Source of the DNA: Bacillota bacterium
GTDB taxonomy: Bacteria; Bacillota; Sulfobacillia; Sulfobacillales; JAIMBI01
DNA: 41,727 nucleotides
Direction of reading: 5' to 3'
NCBI GenBank assembly: GCA_021846565.1
Contig: JAJZWS010000026.1
Location: forward strand, 1 to 41,727
The translations under genes were made by a program, and so were the position numbers. The notes under the pieces were generated by a model. The model made no database searches. It was not told the DNA's origin and was given only the letters and a program-made list of their open reading frames with translations. Positions 27,586 through 37,474 of the stretch are shown piece after piece. Numbering within the stretch: the stretch's first letter is position 1; each line of letters starts with the position of its first letter.

Positions 27586-28910
27586 GCCGACTTCCGGATG
27601 CTCACACCATTTGGGAGGCGGCTAAAAGCCTTGGGCTTAACCCGTGGCCGATTCAGTTTGAACAGGTGCCGGCGTCGGTGCTGTACGAATTTGCTGCCTA
27701 TCTGGTGCCAGGCCGGATGAACCACTGGAGCTACGGCAAGGCGTTTTACGCGATGAAAACCCGGTATGACTATGGGCTTGCCAAACTTTACGAAATGGTG
27801 GTCAACGCGAACCCGGCGTACGCCTTTTTGCTCGACACCAACACACCCCTAGAAGATGTGTTTGTCATGGCGCACGTCATGGGGCACGTGGACTTTTTTG
27901 CCCACAACCAGTGTTTTCGGGCCACGCCCGGCGACATGCTGGAGCAGGTGGCCCTCCACGCCGAACGGGTGCGCCAGTATCAGTTTGACCATGGGGCCGC
28001 GCGCGTCGAACAGCTGCTGGACGCCGCCTTGGCGCTGGCGGAACACGTCGACTGGCCAGCCCCGGATGCTTCCACGGGGCGCGCCCCGACGGCAGCGGGC
28101 ACGTCCCACGACACATATCGCGACCTGGGTCCTGGCCCGGCGGTTCCCGGAGAGCGCGCCGTGAAGTCGGTGGAAGCCAATCCGGACGTGCTGGGGTTTT
28201 TGGCCGAACACGCCCCCGACTTGGAAGCGTGGGAGCGGGACATGCTGTCCATGGTGCGGGTGGAGATGCAGTACTTTTGGCCTCAGATCCGCACGAAAAT
28301 CATGAACGAAGGCTGGGCCACCTACTGGCACGCCCGCCTGATGCGGGTGCTGGATCTGTCGGACGCCGACGCGGTGGACTTTGCCCGCCTGCACGCTTCC
28401 ATCCTGCAGCCGGGCCATCTGGGATTAAATCCGTACCTGGTCGGCTTCCGGATTTTTGAGCACCTGAACATCCGTGCAGGGCCGGACGCCGTGTGGCTCG
28501 CCCGCGAGGTGGATGACGATGTCTCGTTCATCCGCAATCACCTCACGGAGGACTTGGTGGAGTCGCTGGATCTGTATACCTGGGCGGTCCGCCAGGAGCA
28601 GGTCGAAGTGCAGTCCACTTCCTGGCAGGTGGTACGGCAACAGCTGGTCCAGGAACTGACTCACGGCGGCATTCCGGTGTTGCACGTCGAAGACGGCGAC
28701 TTCAACCGGCGGCGCGAACTGTACCTCATCCACCGGCACGAGGGCCAAGACTTGGACATTCCCTACGCGGAGCGGGCGCTGCGTCACGTGGCCACGCTGT
28801 GGGGCCGGCCGGTCCACCTCGAGACCCGTCTGCTGGATCCCCCCAGCGGCCAAACCCGCCGCGTCGTGCTCACCTATGACGGCAAGGCCAACACGAAAGT
28901 GACGCTTTGA
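27582..28910 (+). CDS. spoVR: SpoVR family protein
   Basis: SpoVR is needed for spore cortex formation in B. subtilis, and its E. coli homolog YcgB functions with YeaG/YeaH. The protein has 442 residues. Conserved stretches are FEQVPASVLYEFAAYLVPGRMNHWSYGK, VMAHVMGHVDFFAHN, IMNEGWATYWHARLM and GLNPYLVGFRIFEHLNIR. The His/Glu pattern (AHVMGHVDFF, NEGWATYWH) could bind metal. The start ATG 27582 overlaps yhbH, so the two are translationally coupled. A frame extension upstream to 27273 lies inside yhbH and is ignored. prkA, the third member of the set, appears 8.6 kb downstream. Confidence 0.95.
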   Translation: MSRLPDAHTIWEAAKSLGLNPWPIQFEQVPASVLYEFAAYLVPGRMNHWSYGKAFYAMKTRYDYGLAKLYEMVVNANPAYAFLLDTNTPLEDVFVMAHVMGHVDFFAHNQCFRATPGDMLEQVALHAERVRQYQFDHGAARVEQLLDAALALAEHVDWPAPDASTGRAPTAAGTSHDTYRDLGPGPAVPGERAVKSVEANPDVLGFLAEHAPDLEAWERDMLSMVRVEMQYFWPQIRTKIMNEGWATYWHARLMRVLDLSDADAVDFARLHASILQPGHLGLNPYLVGFRIFEHLNIRAGPDAVWLAREVDDDVSFIRNHLTEDLVESLDLYTWAVRQEQVEVQSTSWQVVRQQLVQELTHGGIPVLHVEDGDFNRRRELYLIHRHEGQDLDIPYAERALRHVATLWGRPVHLETRLLDPPSGQTRRVVLTYDGKANTKVTL

Positions 28911-29325
28911 TCCTCTGAGTGCGGGGCTTTCCGCTCGACCCAACTAGCACCTCGGCGGCGCGCCCGCGCGGCGATTCCCATCGCTGCCCGTCGTGCGTCG
29001 CCCGCATCGTTGCTAAGCCGCCAGTCCTCGTGCGGTCGGGGGTGCTGGTCAGTCTGCGCTCGGCAGGTCTTCGTGGGGGGCCACGGCATCGCGGTGGGAC
29101 TGTCCTGGCAGTCGGTGGCGAGGCGTGCCGAAGGTCGCTCACGCGGCGCGGCGCCGCGGAAATCTCGGCTGGTCCGCGTGCAGGGGTCTGCCTGGCGCTC
29201 CCACGAGGACCGGATGGCCATCAACGCGCGGGGTCTCCGGCGGCTGAACCGCGGGCGATGCGGATGTGGCCAATCCCTTGCCCGCCAGCTGAGATCCGGA
29301 GACCCACGCGCATCATGGCTGGCGG
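28911..29325. other. Gap after spoVR without a supportable gene
   Basis: Open frames on both strands here are Arg/Ser/Pro-rich, without ribosome-binding sites or recognisable motifs. No clear terminator follows spoVR. The stretch looks like decayed DNA, as at 17634-19532. Confidence 0.55.
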
Positions 29326-29703
29326 TCACGCTTGACGGGGGCCGGTTCCGTGATTCCATCGGGCCATCGACGGGAGAAACAAGTTGTGCACCCGCTCATG
29401 AGGTACGCGGGGCACAATGAAGCCGTGGTGCCGTCCTTCGGTGTCCACGATGGTCACGCGGGTGGCCTGATACCGGCCCCACCACGTCAACGTGGCGTTC
29501 AACCGGGTCGCGGTGTCGCTCCCCAACTGTACGTCGGCCACCTCAGCCCATGGGAGCTGCCACGCATAGGCACAGAATAGATACCTGGACTGAAAGTGCA
29601 CGCCCTGTTCATCGATGCTGAGGGTGCCGATGCGGAGATGCTTCTGTCGTGGTCCCCCGATGATCTCCGTGGACTTGCCAACGAGGCTTCGTCCAATGGC
29701 CAT
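29326..29703 (-). CDS. Orphan small protein, possible PH-like beta-barrel
   Basis: This 125-residue protein is not recognised. It is a credible gene: ATG 29703 follows GAAAGGAG by 7 nt on the minus strand. The sequence alternates strands as expected for a soluble beta-rich domain (HLRIGTLSIDEQGVHFQSRYLFCAYAWQLPWAEVADVQLG, then RVTIVDTEGRHHGFIVP). The order 'strand, turn, strand with bulky aromatic residues, then a W-x-E-V/I segment' recalls bacterial pleckstrin-homology-like domains. It stands alone on the minus strand in a region otherwise lacking genes, between spoVR and the beta-helix/AAA+ gene. A 14-residue upstream extension (to 29745) is possible but has no ribosome-binding site. Confidence 0.6.
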   Translation of the reverse strand: MAIGRSLVGKSTEIIGGPRQKHLRIGTLSIDEQGVHFQSRYLFCAYAWQLPWAEVADVQLGSDTATRLNATLTWWGRYQATRVTIVDTEGRHHGFIVPRVPHERVHNLFLPSMARWNHGTGPRQA

Positions 29704-30061
29704 GTCCGCTCCTTTCTCAATCGTACGCGCTGCCTGCTCGATCACGGGTTACGCGGCCCACGCATCCCAACGAGGCCGAGAGGGGTTCTTAGGAATTGGC
29801 TATCGACAGAGGGCGCGTTGGCCAGACCACTTGTAGCAGATATTGGCGCGAGGCACAACAATGTTCGGTTGGAATCGGTGAGAAGGAATGTGACACAGCT
29901 TGGCGAATGCCTCCCGACGTTCGCGCGGTGGTTTTGAACCGCTTTTGGAGTAGCCAGCGGGCCTCGTCGTCAGCAAGTTGATTCTCGCGGTCGCCTCGCT
30001 TTCTGTACCAGTTCGTACGTCTCGGGTCAGGCGCCAAGGACGAGCGGAAGGCGGGAACGGA
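29704..30061. other. Gap before the beta-helix/AAA+ gene
   Basis: No gene is supportable here. An in-frame TTG at 29978 could extend the next gene by 28 residues, but those residues ([17 protein letters not shown]) do not resemble the beta-helix start. No convincing promoter was found; the mother-cell type element seen before yhbH and prkA is absent. Confidence 0.5.
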
Positions 30062-33000
30062 TTGCAAGTCAAGGTGGGGCGGGGTTTGCGCTATCCCGTC
30101 AAGTCCCTGCAGGACGCGCTCGGGCGGCCGAATGTGACAGAGATTCTCCTGACGGCCGGGACCTACGACGCTGGCGACGTGGTCATTCGGCGCCCGGTGG
30201 TGATTCGCGCTGAGCCGGGCGTCGCGTTGTCCGGCCAGCTCACCGTGGCCACGGCCTCCGCCGTGTTGATGGACTTGGCGTGGCGGGGAGGCTTGGCGCT
30301 CGCCGCCCAAGCATCGGCGACGGTGCAGCGGTGCGTCATTCGGGCCCACCCAGCCACCCCGGTGGCGGTGGCCGTGGGGGCGGGGGCGGCCCTGACGCTC
30401 GACCACAGCACCCTCGTGGGCAATTCCGGGCGGCCCACCACGCTGTGGGTCGCCGATGGCGCCCGGGTCGAGGCGGCCGGCACGCGCATTGAGGGGGCCA
30501 CTGGCAACGCGGTTCAGACAGGCGATCGGGCGCAGTGCACCTTTGACACCTGCACCCTGGTCACCGAGGCCACCCAAACGGCGACGATATGGGTGCGCGG
30601 CGTCTCGACGGCCGGCCTGACTGGCTGCGAGGTGACGTCTGGGCAGTCCAACGCGCTCTTCGCCGAAGGGGACGCGTCGCTGTCGCTCCGGTCGTGCGTC
30701 ATTGATACGCGCTCACCCGATTCGCCTGCGCTCTATGTACGCGACCGGGCCACCGTCACCATCGTGGATTCCCGACTGCATGCCGCGGGGAGCAATGTGC
30801 TGAACCTCTTGCACGGAGTGCGCGCGACCATCACCGCGAGCCAACTCACGTCAGACAGTGAGGCCTACCCCGTGCTGAGCGCCACCGGTTCCGCCGTCGC
30901 TCAAATCCACGACAGCACACTCACCTCGGCCGAGGCTGGGGTCATCTGGTGCAGTGAGCAGGGGGAGGTGTCGGTGTCCGGAGGCCGCCTAGCCAGCGAC
31001 ACCAGCCCGAAGGCGTTGGTTTCGCTGGCGGGCACGGCCCAATTTGCGGCGACCGGGGCAGAGATCTGGTCGCACAGGGGAACGGGCATGTGGGCTTATC
31101 AGCAAAGTCGCGCCACCTTAAGCCAATGCACCCTGGCAGGCGGAGGTCCAGACGCTGCGGCGGGATACTTCTGCAGCGTGGCCGACACCGCCGAGCTTCG
31201 GGTGGAGGGCGGGAGCATCGCGCTGGCCGCCGGCCCGGGCGCTTTGTACGCCAGGGGCCAGGCGCGCCTGACCGTCACCAGCGCGTCGGTCACCGGGACC
31301 AATGGCGTCGGCATGTGTGTCACGGAATCCGCCGTGGTCTCGGCGCAACGCGTGGAAGCCTCGGGCTTCCACAACGCGGTGTTTGCTGACGGTGGCACCG
31401 CCACGCTGGCAGGCTGCCGGTTGGGACCCAGCCTCGAGGGCACGCCTGTGGTCGCCGCCGACCACGGGGCCCATGTCCAGCTGACCCAGTGCACGATTGA
31501 CCAGAGTGGTGGCATGGGGATGGTGCTGCTGGGTCGGTCGTTCGGTGTGCTGGCGGAAACCACCATTAAAGGATCCAAGAGCCATGGGGTTTGGGTCGAA
31601 GCGCTGTCCGATGTGAGCTTGACCGCGTGCGTGCTGGATGGCAACGGCGGCTCGGCGGTTTTGGCCGAAGCCGAGTCGGTGGGTACCGTTACCCGCTGCA
31701 TCATTCGGGGCCACCACCAAGAACCGGTGCTGAACTTGGCCCGCGGGTCGTTTGTCCGAGCCGAGGGCAACTTTGTCAGCGCGCAGGTGGTTCCCCCGTC
31801 GGCGGCGGGTCTGCCCGCTCACCAGGCTGGAGAGCTGGCGCTGGACGCTTCTCTGTTGGAATTGGAGTCGCTGGTGGGGCTGGCTCAGGTAAAGGCGGCG
31901 GTACGGGACTTGGCGGCGCTGCTCAAGGTCGCGGCCGAGCGGCAGCAGCTGAAGTTGGGCGACACCGGCCTGCCGACGCTGCACGCCTTGTTTTTGGGAC
32001 GTCCCGGAACGGGCAAGACCACCGTCGCCCGGCTCATGGGGGGAATCTTCCACGCGTTGGGCGTGTTGCCCCAGGGCCATGTAGTGGAGGTGGATCGGTC
32101 GCGCCTCGTGGGACAGTACATTGGCGAGACGGCCCAAAAAACCCAGGGCGCCATCTCAAGCGCCATGGGCGGCGTGCTGTTTGTGGACGAGGCGTATGCC
32201 TTGATGCCCAATGCCGGCCACGGTCAGGACTTCGGTCGTGAAGCCATTGACACCCTGCTGAAGGCCATGGAGGACCATCGGCAAAAGTTTGTGGTGATTG
32301 CCGCCGGCTACGCGGACCAAATGCTGGACTTCCTACATGCCAACCCGGGACTCCGGGACCGGTTTGGCTATACGTTTACCTTTGAAGATTACACGCCCGA
32401 CGAGCTGATGCAAATTTTTGACGACGCCGCGGCCGCGGCGGGCCTGCGGGTAGACCAGGATGCCCATGCGCTGGTCACGGAAGAGTTTCAAGCCTTGTAC
32501 GCGCGACGCGACAACGCGTTTGCCAATGCCCGCCTGGTTCGAACCTGGGTGGAGCAAATAACCGTCCAGCAGGCCAGGCGCCTGGCGCGCTGGCCGGACG
32601 CCGAGCGTACCCGCGACGCCCTGATGCAGGTGGTCTTGGAGGACGTCAAACCGATGGTGCGACTGGTGAGCGGCGTCCGCGAAGCCGAGCCCCTGACCGC
32701 GATCATGGCCGATTTGGACCGCTTGGTGGGATTGGCCTCCGTCAAGGACGCGGTCAAGCAAATGGCCGCGTTGGTGGACTATCAGCAGCAGCGTCGGGCG
32801 CTGCATCTCCCCAATCTGTCTCATACCAGCTATCATATGGTGTTTCTGGGCAATCCAGGGACTGGCAAAACGACGGTGGCTCGCCTGATGGGCCGGATCT
32901 TCAAAAGCTTGGGGGTGCTGGAGCGGGGTCAGGTAGTTGAGGTGGACCGCGGCCAGCTGGTCGCGGGGTACATCGGCCAGACGGCTTTAAAGACGCAGCG

Positions 33001-33520
33001 CGCGATTGACGAGGCGCAGGGGGGGGTCTTGTTTATCGACGAGGCGTATACGTTAACGGGGGGCGGCGGACAGGATTTCGGGCGGGAAGCGGTCGAAACC
33101 TTGCTAAAGGCAATGGAAGACCGGCGCGATGCGTTCGTGGTCATCTGCGCCGGCTACCCCGAAAACATGCGCACGTTTCTGGACGCCAACCCCGGGCTGG
33201 CCTCCCGGTTCGCCCAAAGCTGGGACTTTGCCAATTACACCGTGGAGGAACTGCTGCAAATCTTTCGGGACTTGGCGGGGCACGCGCAGCTCGCCCTCAC
33301 ACCCGAACTGCAGGATGGGCTTGGTCGGCAGTTTCGCGAGCGCTTGGGGTCGGGGCCGGCGCACTTCTCCAACGGCCGGTTTGTCCGCAACGTGTATGAG
33401 AAAGTCCAAGGGCAGATGGCCTTGCGCGTCATGGGGCTGCCCGCCACCGAGCGATCGCCCGAAACCTACAGCCTGCTGACCCTGGCCGACCTTCCGGATC
33501 TGTCCACGGTTCCCGACTGA
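30062..33520 (+). CDS. Right-handed beta-helix protein fused to two CbbX/SpoVK-type AAA+ ATPase modules
   Basis: This is a 1152-residue protein. Residues about 1-575 are repeats of roughly 20-25 residues with short strands, Gly-Val/Ile turns and recurrent Cys/Thr/Ser ladders (for example [38 protein letters not shown]), typical of a right-handed parallel beta-helix. After a linker (about 575-600) come two AAA+ modules. The first has GRPGTGKTT (about 646-654), [12 protein letters not shown] and LRDRFGYTF. The second has GNPGTGKTT (about 929-937), [10 protein letters not shown] and LASRFAQSW. Both keep Walker A, Walker B and the presumed Arg finger. [12 protein letters not shown] and [12 protein letters not shown] are pore-loop-like segments of the CbbX/SpoVK/EccA family. 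No signal peptide or membrane helix is seen, so it is probably cytoplasmic. TTG 30062 follows GGAAGGCGGGA; TTG 29978 is the alternative. The function is unknown. Confidence 0.88.
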   Translation: MQVKVGRGLRYPVKSLQDALGRPNVTEILLTAGTYDAGDVVIRRPVVIRAEPGVALSGQLTVATASAVLMDLAWRGGLALAAQASATVQRCVIRAHPATPVAVAVGAGAALTLDHSTLVGNSGRPTTLWVADGARVEAAGTRIEGATGNAVQTGDRAQCTFDTCTLVTEATQTATIWVRGVSTAGLTGCEVTSGQSNALFAEGDASLSLRSCVIDTRSPDSPALYVRDRATVTIVDSRLHAAGSNVLNLLHGVRATITASQLTSDSEAYPVLSATGSAVAQIHDSTLTSAEAGVIWCSEQGEVSVSGGRLASDTSPKALVSLAGTAQFAATGAEIWSHRGTGMWAYQQSRATLSQCTLAGGGPDAAAGYFCSVADTAELRVEGGSIALAAGPGALYARGQARLTVTSASVTGTNGVGMCVTESAVVSAQRVEASGFHNAVFADGGTATLAGCRLGPSLEGTPVVAADHGAHVQLTQCTIDQSGGMGMVLLGRSFGVLAETTIKGSKSHGVWVEALSDVSLTACVLDGNGGSAVLAEAESVGTVTRCIIRGHHQEPVLNLARGSFVRAEGNFVSAQVVPPSAAGLPAHQAGELALDASLLELESLVGLAQVKAAVRDLAALLKVAAERQQLKLGDTGLPTLHALFLGRPGTGKTTVARLMGGIFHALGVLPQGHVVEVDRSRLVGQYIGETAQKTQGAISSAMGGVLFVDEAYALMPNAGHGQDFGREAIDTLLKAMEDHRQKFVVIAAGYADQMLDFLHANPGLRDRFGYTFTFEDYTPDELMQIFDDAAAAAGLRVDQDAHALVTEEFQALYARRDNAFANARLVRTWVEQITVQQARRLARWPDAERTRDALMQVVLEDVKPMVRLVSGVREAEPLTAIMADLDRLVGLASVKDAVKQMAALVDYQQQRRALHLPNLSHTSYHMVFLGNPGTGKTTVARLMGRIFKSLGVLERGQVVEVDRGQLVAGYIGQTALKTQRAIDEAQGGVLFIDEAYTLTGGGGQDFGREAVETLLKAMEDRRDAFVVICAGYPENMRTFLDANPGLASRFAQSWDFANYTVEELLQIFRDLAGHAQLALTPELQDGLGRQFRERLGSGPAHFSNGRFVRNVYEKVQGQMALRVMGLPATERSPETYSLLTLADLPDLSTVPD

Positions 33521-33546
33521 ACAGCCGGCGCTTGGCGAGGCGGGGA

Positions 33547-35361
33547 CTAGAGCGCCGCCATCGTGTCGGGCACGGACCGGTGCACCAAGTCGGCGTACAG
33601 GCCGTCCTGCGCCATGAGGTGTTGGTGGTTCCCACGCTCCACAATCTGGCCCTGATCCATGACGAAGATGAGATCCGCGTCGCGCACGGTCGATAGGCGA
33701 TGGGCAATCACGAGGGTGGTGCGACCCTCCGCAATGCGGGTCAGCCCGCGCTGCAGCACCATCTCGGTGTGGGAATCCAAGCTGGCGGTGGCCTCGTCCA
33801 GTATCAGAATTTTCGGGTTGAACGTCAGCGCCCGGGCAAACGCCAGCAGTTGGCGCTGGCCAAGCGAGAGGTTGGCCCCCTTGGCCCGGAGCCACATCCG
33901 GTAACCCCCGGGCAACTGGCGAATGAACGTGTCTGCACCCGCAACGTGCGCCGCTTCCTCGACCGCTTGGTCGGTCACGTCGGGACGGAACAGCCGGATG
34001 TTGTCCGCCACCGTGCCCGAAAAGATGTTGACCTCCTGCTGGACGATGGCGATCATGCGGTGCAGGTCATGTTGCCGATAGCGCTGGATGTCCACCCCAT
34101 CTACGGTGATGTGGCCCTGCTGCACGTCGTAGAACCGGGTCAAAAGGCCCATCAGCGTGCTTTTGCCCGCCCCGGTTTCCCCCACGAAGCCGACGAAGGT
34201 TTCTGGCGCCACGGCGAACGTCACGTCCTGCAGCACGGTCTGGTTAGGGAGGTAGCCAAACGTGACGTGTTCAAAGGCCACCGCGCCGCGTGCAGCGGCG
34301 CGCCCGTCATCGTCCCAGCGCACCGGGACGGGGTCGGCGACGTCCTTAATTTCTGGCTCCTCCAGCAGCACGCCCCCAATGCGTTCGGCCGACACCAGCG
34401 ACGACTGCAGGGTGTTCCAGTTTTGCGTAAGCGAGTTGATGGGCTGGAAAAACTGGCGAATGTACGACGTGAACGCAAATAGGACGCCAATCTCGATGCG
34501 GTGGTGGAGCACCGCCCCGCCCCCCAGCCATACCATGAGCGCCACCGACAGGTTGCCGAGCGCATCAAAGCTGCGGTTGAACAGCACAGACCACCGATAT
34601 TCCCGGATGTTGCCTCCGGTGTAGCGCCGGTTGAGTTCCGTGTGGAGCTGGAACTGCTTGGGCTCCTGATGGAAAATCTGCGTGATGCGCATGCCGCCCA
34701 AGTTTTCTGCGGTGTACCCGATGAGACGCGAGAACTGCGTTCGGGTGTACTGGTAGCTTTGGTGGAGCTTCTTGCGAAACAGGACGGAAATCAGGACGAT
34801 GACGGGAATCACCAGGAAACTCAGGAGCGCGAGCTGCCAGTTCAGCGCCAGCATGGCGCCCATCACCAGCAGAAGCATCATGCCGTCCTGAATGACGCTC
34901 AAGAGAAACTGCGTGAAAAACATGCTCACGTTGGTGGTGTCGCTGGACACATTGGTGATGAGCCGCCCGGTGGCGTGGGTGTCGAAGAACCGCATGGCCA
35001 GCGACTCCACGTGGCTGAAGAGGTCCTGGCGCATGTTGCGCACGATGCGCTGGCCAATCCACTGCAGCCGGCGGTTTTGCACCAAGTTGGCCCCGAGCCC
35101 CACGAGCGTGACGCCCAGGTACAAGAGGGCCAGCATCAAAATGGGTTCCAATGCGGGGTGCGGGACCAGCAGGTCCTTGTCGATGACTAGCTGCACCAGC
35201 CAGGGCTGGAGCACCTGGGCGCCCACGTAAAGCGCCGCCAAGCCCACCACCACCAGAAAGCCCCTGAGATGGGGCTGTGCGTATCCCCCGAGGCGGGTGA
35301 GCGCCGTTCGGGAGTCTGTCATTCGGATTTCGCGCCCTTCGTCCCAATCGGTCTCAGGCAT
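33547..35361 (-). CDS. ABC exporter subunit, BmrD/YheH type (active ATP site)
   Basis: This 604-residue half-transporter has six membrane helices (about 30-330) and a C-terminal ATPase domain. Walker A is GETGAGKST, the signature is LSLGQRQLLAFARAL and Walker B is ILILDEATASLDS, with the catalytic Glu. The LS-x-GQRQL form is typical of the YheH/BmrD side of heterodimeric exporters. ATG 35361 follows GGAGAGGAG and overlaps the end of the partner gene by 8 nt, so the two are made together. It converges on the beta-helix/AAA+ gene with only 26 nt between them. Drugs, lipids or peptides are possible substrates; the sequence does not say which. Confidence 0.92.
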   Translation of the reverse strand: MPETDWDEGREIRMTDSRTALTRLGGYAQPHLRGFLVVVGLAALYVGAQVLQPWLVQLVIDKDLLVPHPALEPILMLALLYLGVTLVGLGANLVQNRRLQWIGQRIVRNMRQDLFSHVESLAMRFFDTHATGRLITNVSSDTTNVSMFFTQFLLSVIQDGMMLLLVMGAMLALNWQLALLSFLVIPVIVLISVLFRKKLHQSYQYTRTQFSRLIGYTAENLGGMRITQIFHQEPKQFQLHTELNRRYTGGNIREYRWSVLFNRSFDALGNLSVALMVWLGGGAVLHHRIEIGVLFAFTSYIRQFFQPINSLTQNWNTLQSSLVSAERIGGVLLEEPEIKDVADPVPVRWDDDGRAAARGAVAFEHVTFGYLPNQTVLQDVTFAVAPETFVGFVGETGAGKSTLMGLLTRFYDVQQGHITVDGVDIQRYRQHDLHRMIAIVQQEVNIFSGTVADNIRLFRPDVTDQAVEEAAHVAGADTFIRQLPGGYRMWLRAKGANLSLGQRQLLAFARALTFNPKILILDEATASLDSHTEMVLQRGLTRIAEGRTTLVIAHRLSTVRDADLIFVMDQGQIVERGNHQHLMAQDGLYADLVHRSVPDTMAAL

Positions 35362-37099
35362 GCACCCCCGTCTCCTCTCCCATCTGAATGCGGAACAGTT
35401 CGGCGTACAAGCCCCCGGCGCGCACCAGTGCCTCGTGCGTGCCGCGCTCCACCACCGCCCCATGGTCCAGCACGATGATGTGGTCGGCGTCGCGGAGTGC
35501 CGACAGCCGGTGGGCCGCAATAATCGTGGTTTTCCGACCCCGTCCCCGGCGCAGCACCCGCAAGATGTCGGTCTCAGTGCGGGTATCCACCGCAGACAAG
35601 CTGTCATCCAGGATCAAGAGCTTGGCATCGCTCTTGATGAGGGCCCGCGCGATGGCGGTTCGCTGGCGTTGGCCGCCGGACAGGGTGACGCCGCGCTCGC
35701 CAATCTCCGTGTGGATCCCGTCGGGCATCTCGCGGATGGCGTCCAGGATGTGCGACTGGGAGGCGGCCCGCTCCACGGCCTCCGGCACCACCAGGGGCAT
35801 CGAGAACGCGATGTTCTCCCCAATGGTCGTGGAGAAGAGAAACCCATCCTGGGGCACATACGCGATAAGCTCGCGCAGGTCCTCCAGCTTAACGTCCCGG
35901 ATGTCGGTGCCGTCCAGCGCAATGGTGCCCCGGGGGGGATCGTAGTCGCGCAGGATGAGATTCAGCAGCGTGGTTTTTCCGGCACCAGTATGCCCCACGA
36001 TGCCCAGCACGGATCCGCGGGGAATGTGCACGGTCGCGTCGTCCAGCGCCGGGGCGTCGGCGCCCGGATACCGATATGTTAGGTGCGTGATGGTCACCTC
36101 GCCGCGCCAGTCGCGGTGCACAGGCTCGGCCGGATCCACAATGGAAGGCTCGACCAACAGCAGTACTTGGAGCCGAACCAGCGACGCGGACGCGTTTTGG
36201 AAGGTGTTGATGACACGCCCAAATTGCATGAGGGGCTGCACCATCATGGCCAAGTAGGCGGAAAACGCGACAAAGCCGCCCAGGGTGATCACGTGGTGGA
36301 TGACGTCGTAGCCCCCCAGCAGGAGGCCGATCGTGAACGCGATGCCGCTCAGCAGGGGCAGGATTGCCTGAAAGAGCGTGTTGAGCTCCACGAGCTTCAT
36401 CTGCCGCGCCAGCACTTCGTTGGCCAGATCAGCGAAACGGGTGTTCTCCGTGTCCTCGTTCGAGGTGGCTTTGATGAGGCGGATGGCGAGAAAGCTTTCC
36501 TCCGCCCGCTCCGCCATGTCCGAGAGCGCTTCTTGCACCCGTCGCGAGCGCATGCGCACGCGCGGCCCCATGGCCACGATGACCGCGGGAATGAGGAGCA
36601 GGGGCAGGAGGCTCAGGACCGTTAGCTCCACGTTGATGGTGCCCAGCGTCATGTAAAGCGTGGCGGCAAACAGAAATACCGCCTGTGACATTTGGTTAAT
36701 CCCCTGGGAGAGCGCCTGGCGGACGCGGGTGACGTCCGTGAGCGTGTGGTTTAGCAAATCGCCCACGCTGTGCTGCTGGAAGTAGTGCGACGACAGCCGC
36801 TCCCAGTGGCGAAACAGCACTTGGCGCACGTCGTACTCCATCGTGCGGGCCAGCTGGCCCATGAGCATCTGGCCCAGACCAAACGCCACGACATAGCACG
36901 CCGCGAAAAACGCCAACTCCAGCGCATAGTGTTCCACCGCGTGCGGGGTCGCACCCGCCTTCAGGCGGTTGATAAACTGCCCCAACACATGTGGGATCTG
37001 CACCTGCAAAAATTCGGCCCCGCCGACGGCGAGCACGGCCAGGGCGTAGGCCCACTTGTGGCTCCCGAGGAAAGAGCGCATCAGATCCGGGGGCTTCAA
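35354..37099 (-). CDS. ABC exporter subunit, BmrC/YheI type (degenerate ATP site)
   Basis: This 581-residue half-transporter has six membrane helices and then an ATPase domain with Walker A GHTGAGKTT (about residues 368-376), signature LSGGQRQRTAIARAL and Walker B LLILDDSLSAVD. The catalytic Glu after Walker B is Asp, as in YheI/BmrC and TM287-type subunits, where one of the two ATP sites is inactive. With its downstream partner it forms a heterodimeric exporter. In B. subtilis BmrCD is induced by antibiotics through translation-coupled attenuation; no such leader is evident here. The start TTG 37099 follows GGAAGAGGTG by 8 nt; ATG 37081 is the alternative. Confidence 0.92.
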   Translation of the reverse strand: MKPPDLMRSFLGSHKWAYALAVLAVGGAEFLQVQIPHVLGQFINRLKAGATPHAVEHYALELAFFAACYVVAFGLGQMLMGQLARTMEYDVRQVLFRHWERLSSHYFQQHSVGDLLNHTLTDVTRVRQALSQGINQMSQAVFLFAATLYMTLGTINVELTVLSLLPLLLIPAVIVAMGPRVRMRSRRVQEALSDMAERAEESFLAIRLIKATSNEDTENTRFADLANEVLARQMKLVELNTLFQAILPLLSGIAFTIGLLLGGYDVIHHVITLGGFVAFSAYLAMMVQPLMQFGRVINTFQNASASLVRLQVLLLVEPSIVDPAEPVHRDWRGEVTITHLTYRYPGADAPALDDATVHIPRGSVLGIVGHTGAGKTTLLNLILRDYDPPRGTIALDGTDIRDVKLEDLRELIAYVPQDGFLFSTTIGENIAFSMPLVVPEAVERAASQSHILDAIREMPDGIHTEIGERGVTLSGGQRQRTAIARALIKSDAKLLILDDSLSAVDTRTETDILRVLRRGRGRKTTIIAAHRLSALRDADHIIVLDHGAVVERGTHEALVRAGGLYAELFRIQMGEETGVHA

Positions 37100-37291
37100 A
37101 CAGGCAGCACCTCTTCCACGGGCTATCCCGAAGATTACTAATCAGGTTAACAGAATAGCAGACGTGGGGGCTCGGGGCGCAGAGCGATAAGCGGGATCAC
37201 AGACCCGGACTGGGTTTGTCCGAATCTGGCGCAGCGTGGTGCGACTGGGGACGCAATCCCCGGTTCCCACCATCCGCCGATCGAAAGCCGT

Positions 37292-37319
37292 CACGCGCCG
37301 CCGGCCCCGGCATACCCTG
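37292..37319 (+). promoter_or_regulatory. Mother-cell sigma-like promoter for prkA
   Basis: CACGCGCCG (37292-37300) is followed after 10 nt by CATACCCTG (37311-37319). As AC-N16-CATAnnnT it fits sigma-K, and CATACCCT is 7 of 8 to the sigma-E -10. The same CACGCGCCG and CATA[G/C]CCT pair precedes yhbH. The start would be near 37326, with a leader of about 150 nt. The 375-nt space between the divergent exporter operon and prkA (37100-37474) holds nothing else I could identify. Confidence 0.55.
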
Positions 37320-37474
37320 TAACACTCACCCTGAGAGCCGGGCTCGGTGGCGGTGGCCGCTTTGGCGTCCGATCCGTGCCCCGGGTGCATAGGGGAGACG
37401 ACGGCAGAACGACGGCCGGACAAGAACGAACGCACCGACACCGAACCCACCACCCACAGAAGGAGGGAGTCGCG

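Noticed and set aside
28874-29359. Minus-strand frame of about 160 codons after spoVR
   Set aside because: It is Arg/Ser/Pro-rich, has no ribosome-binding site, and its end overlaps spoVR. No motif was recognised.
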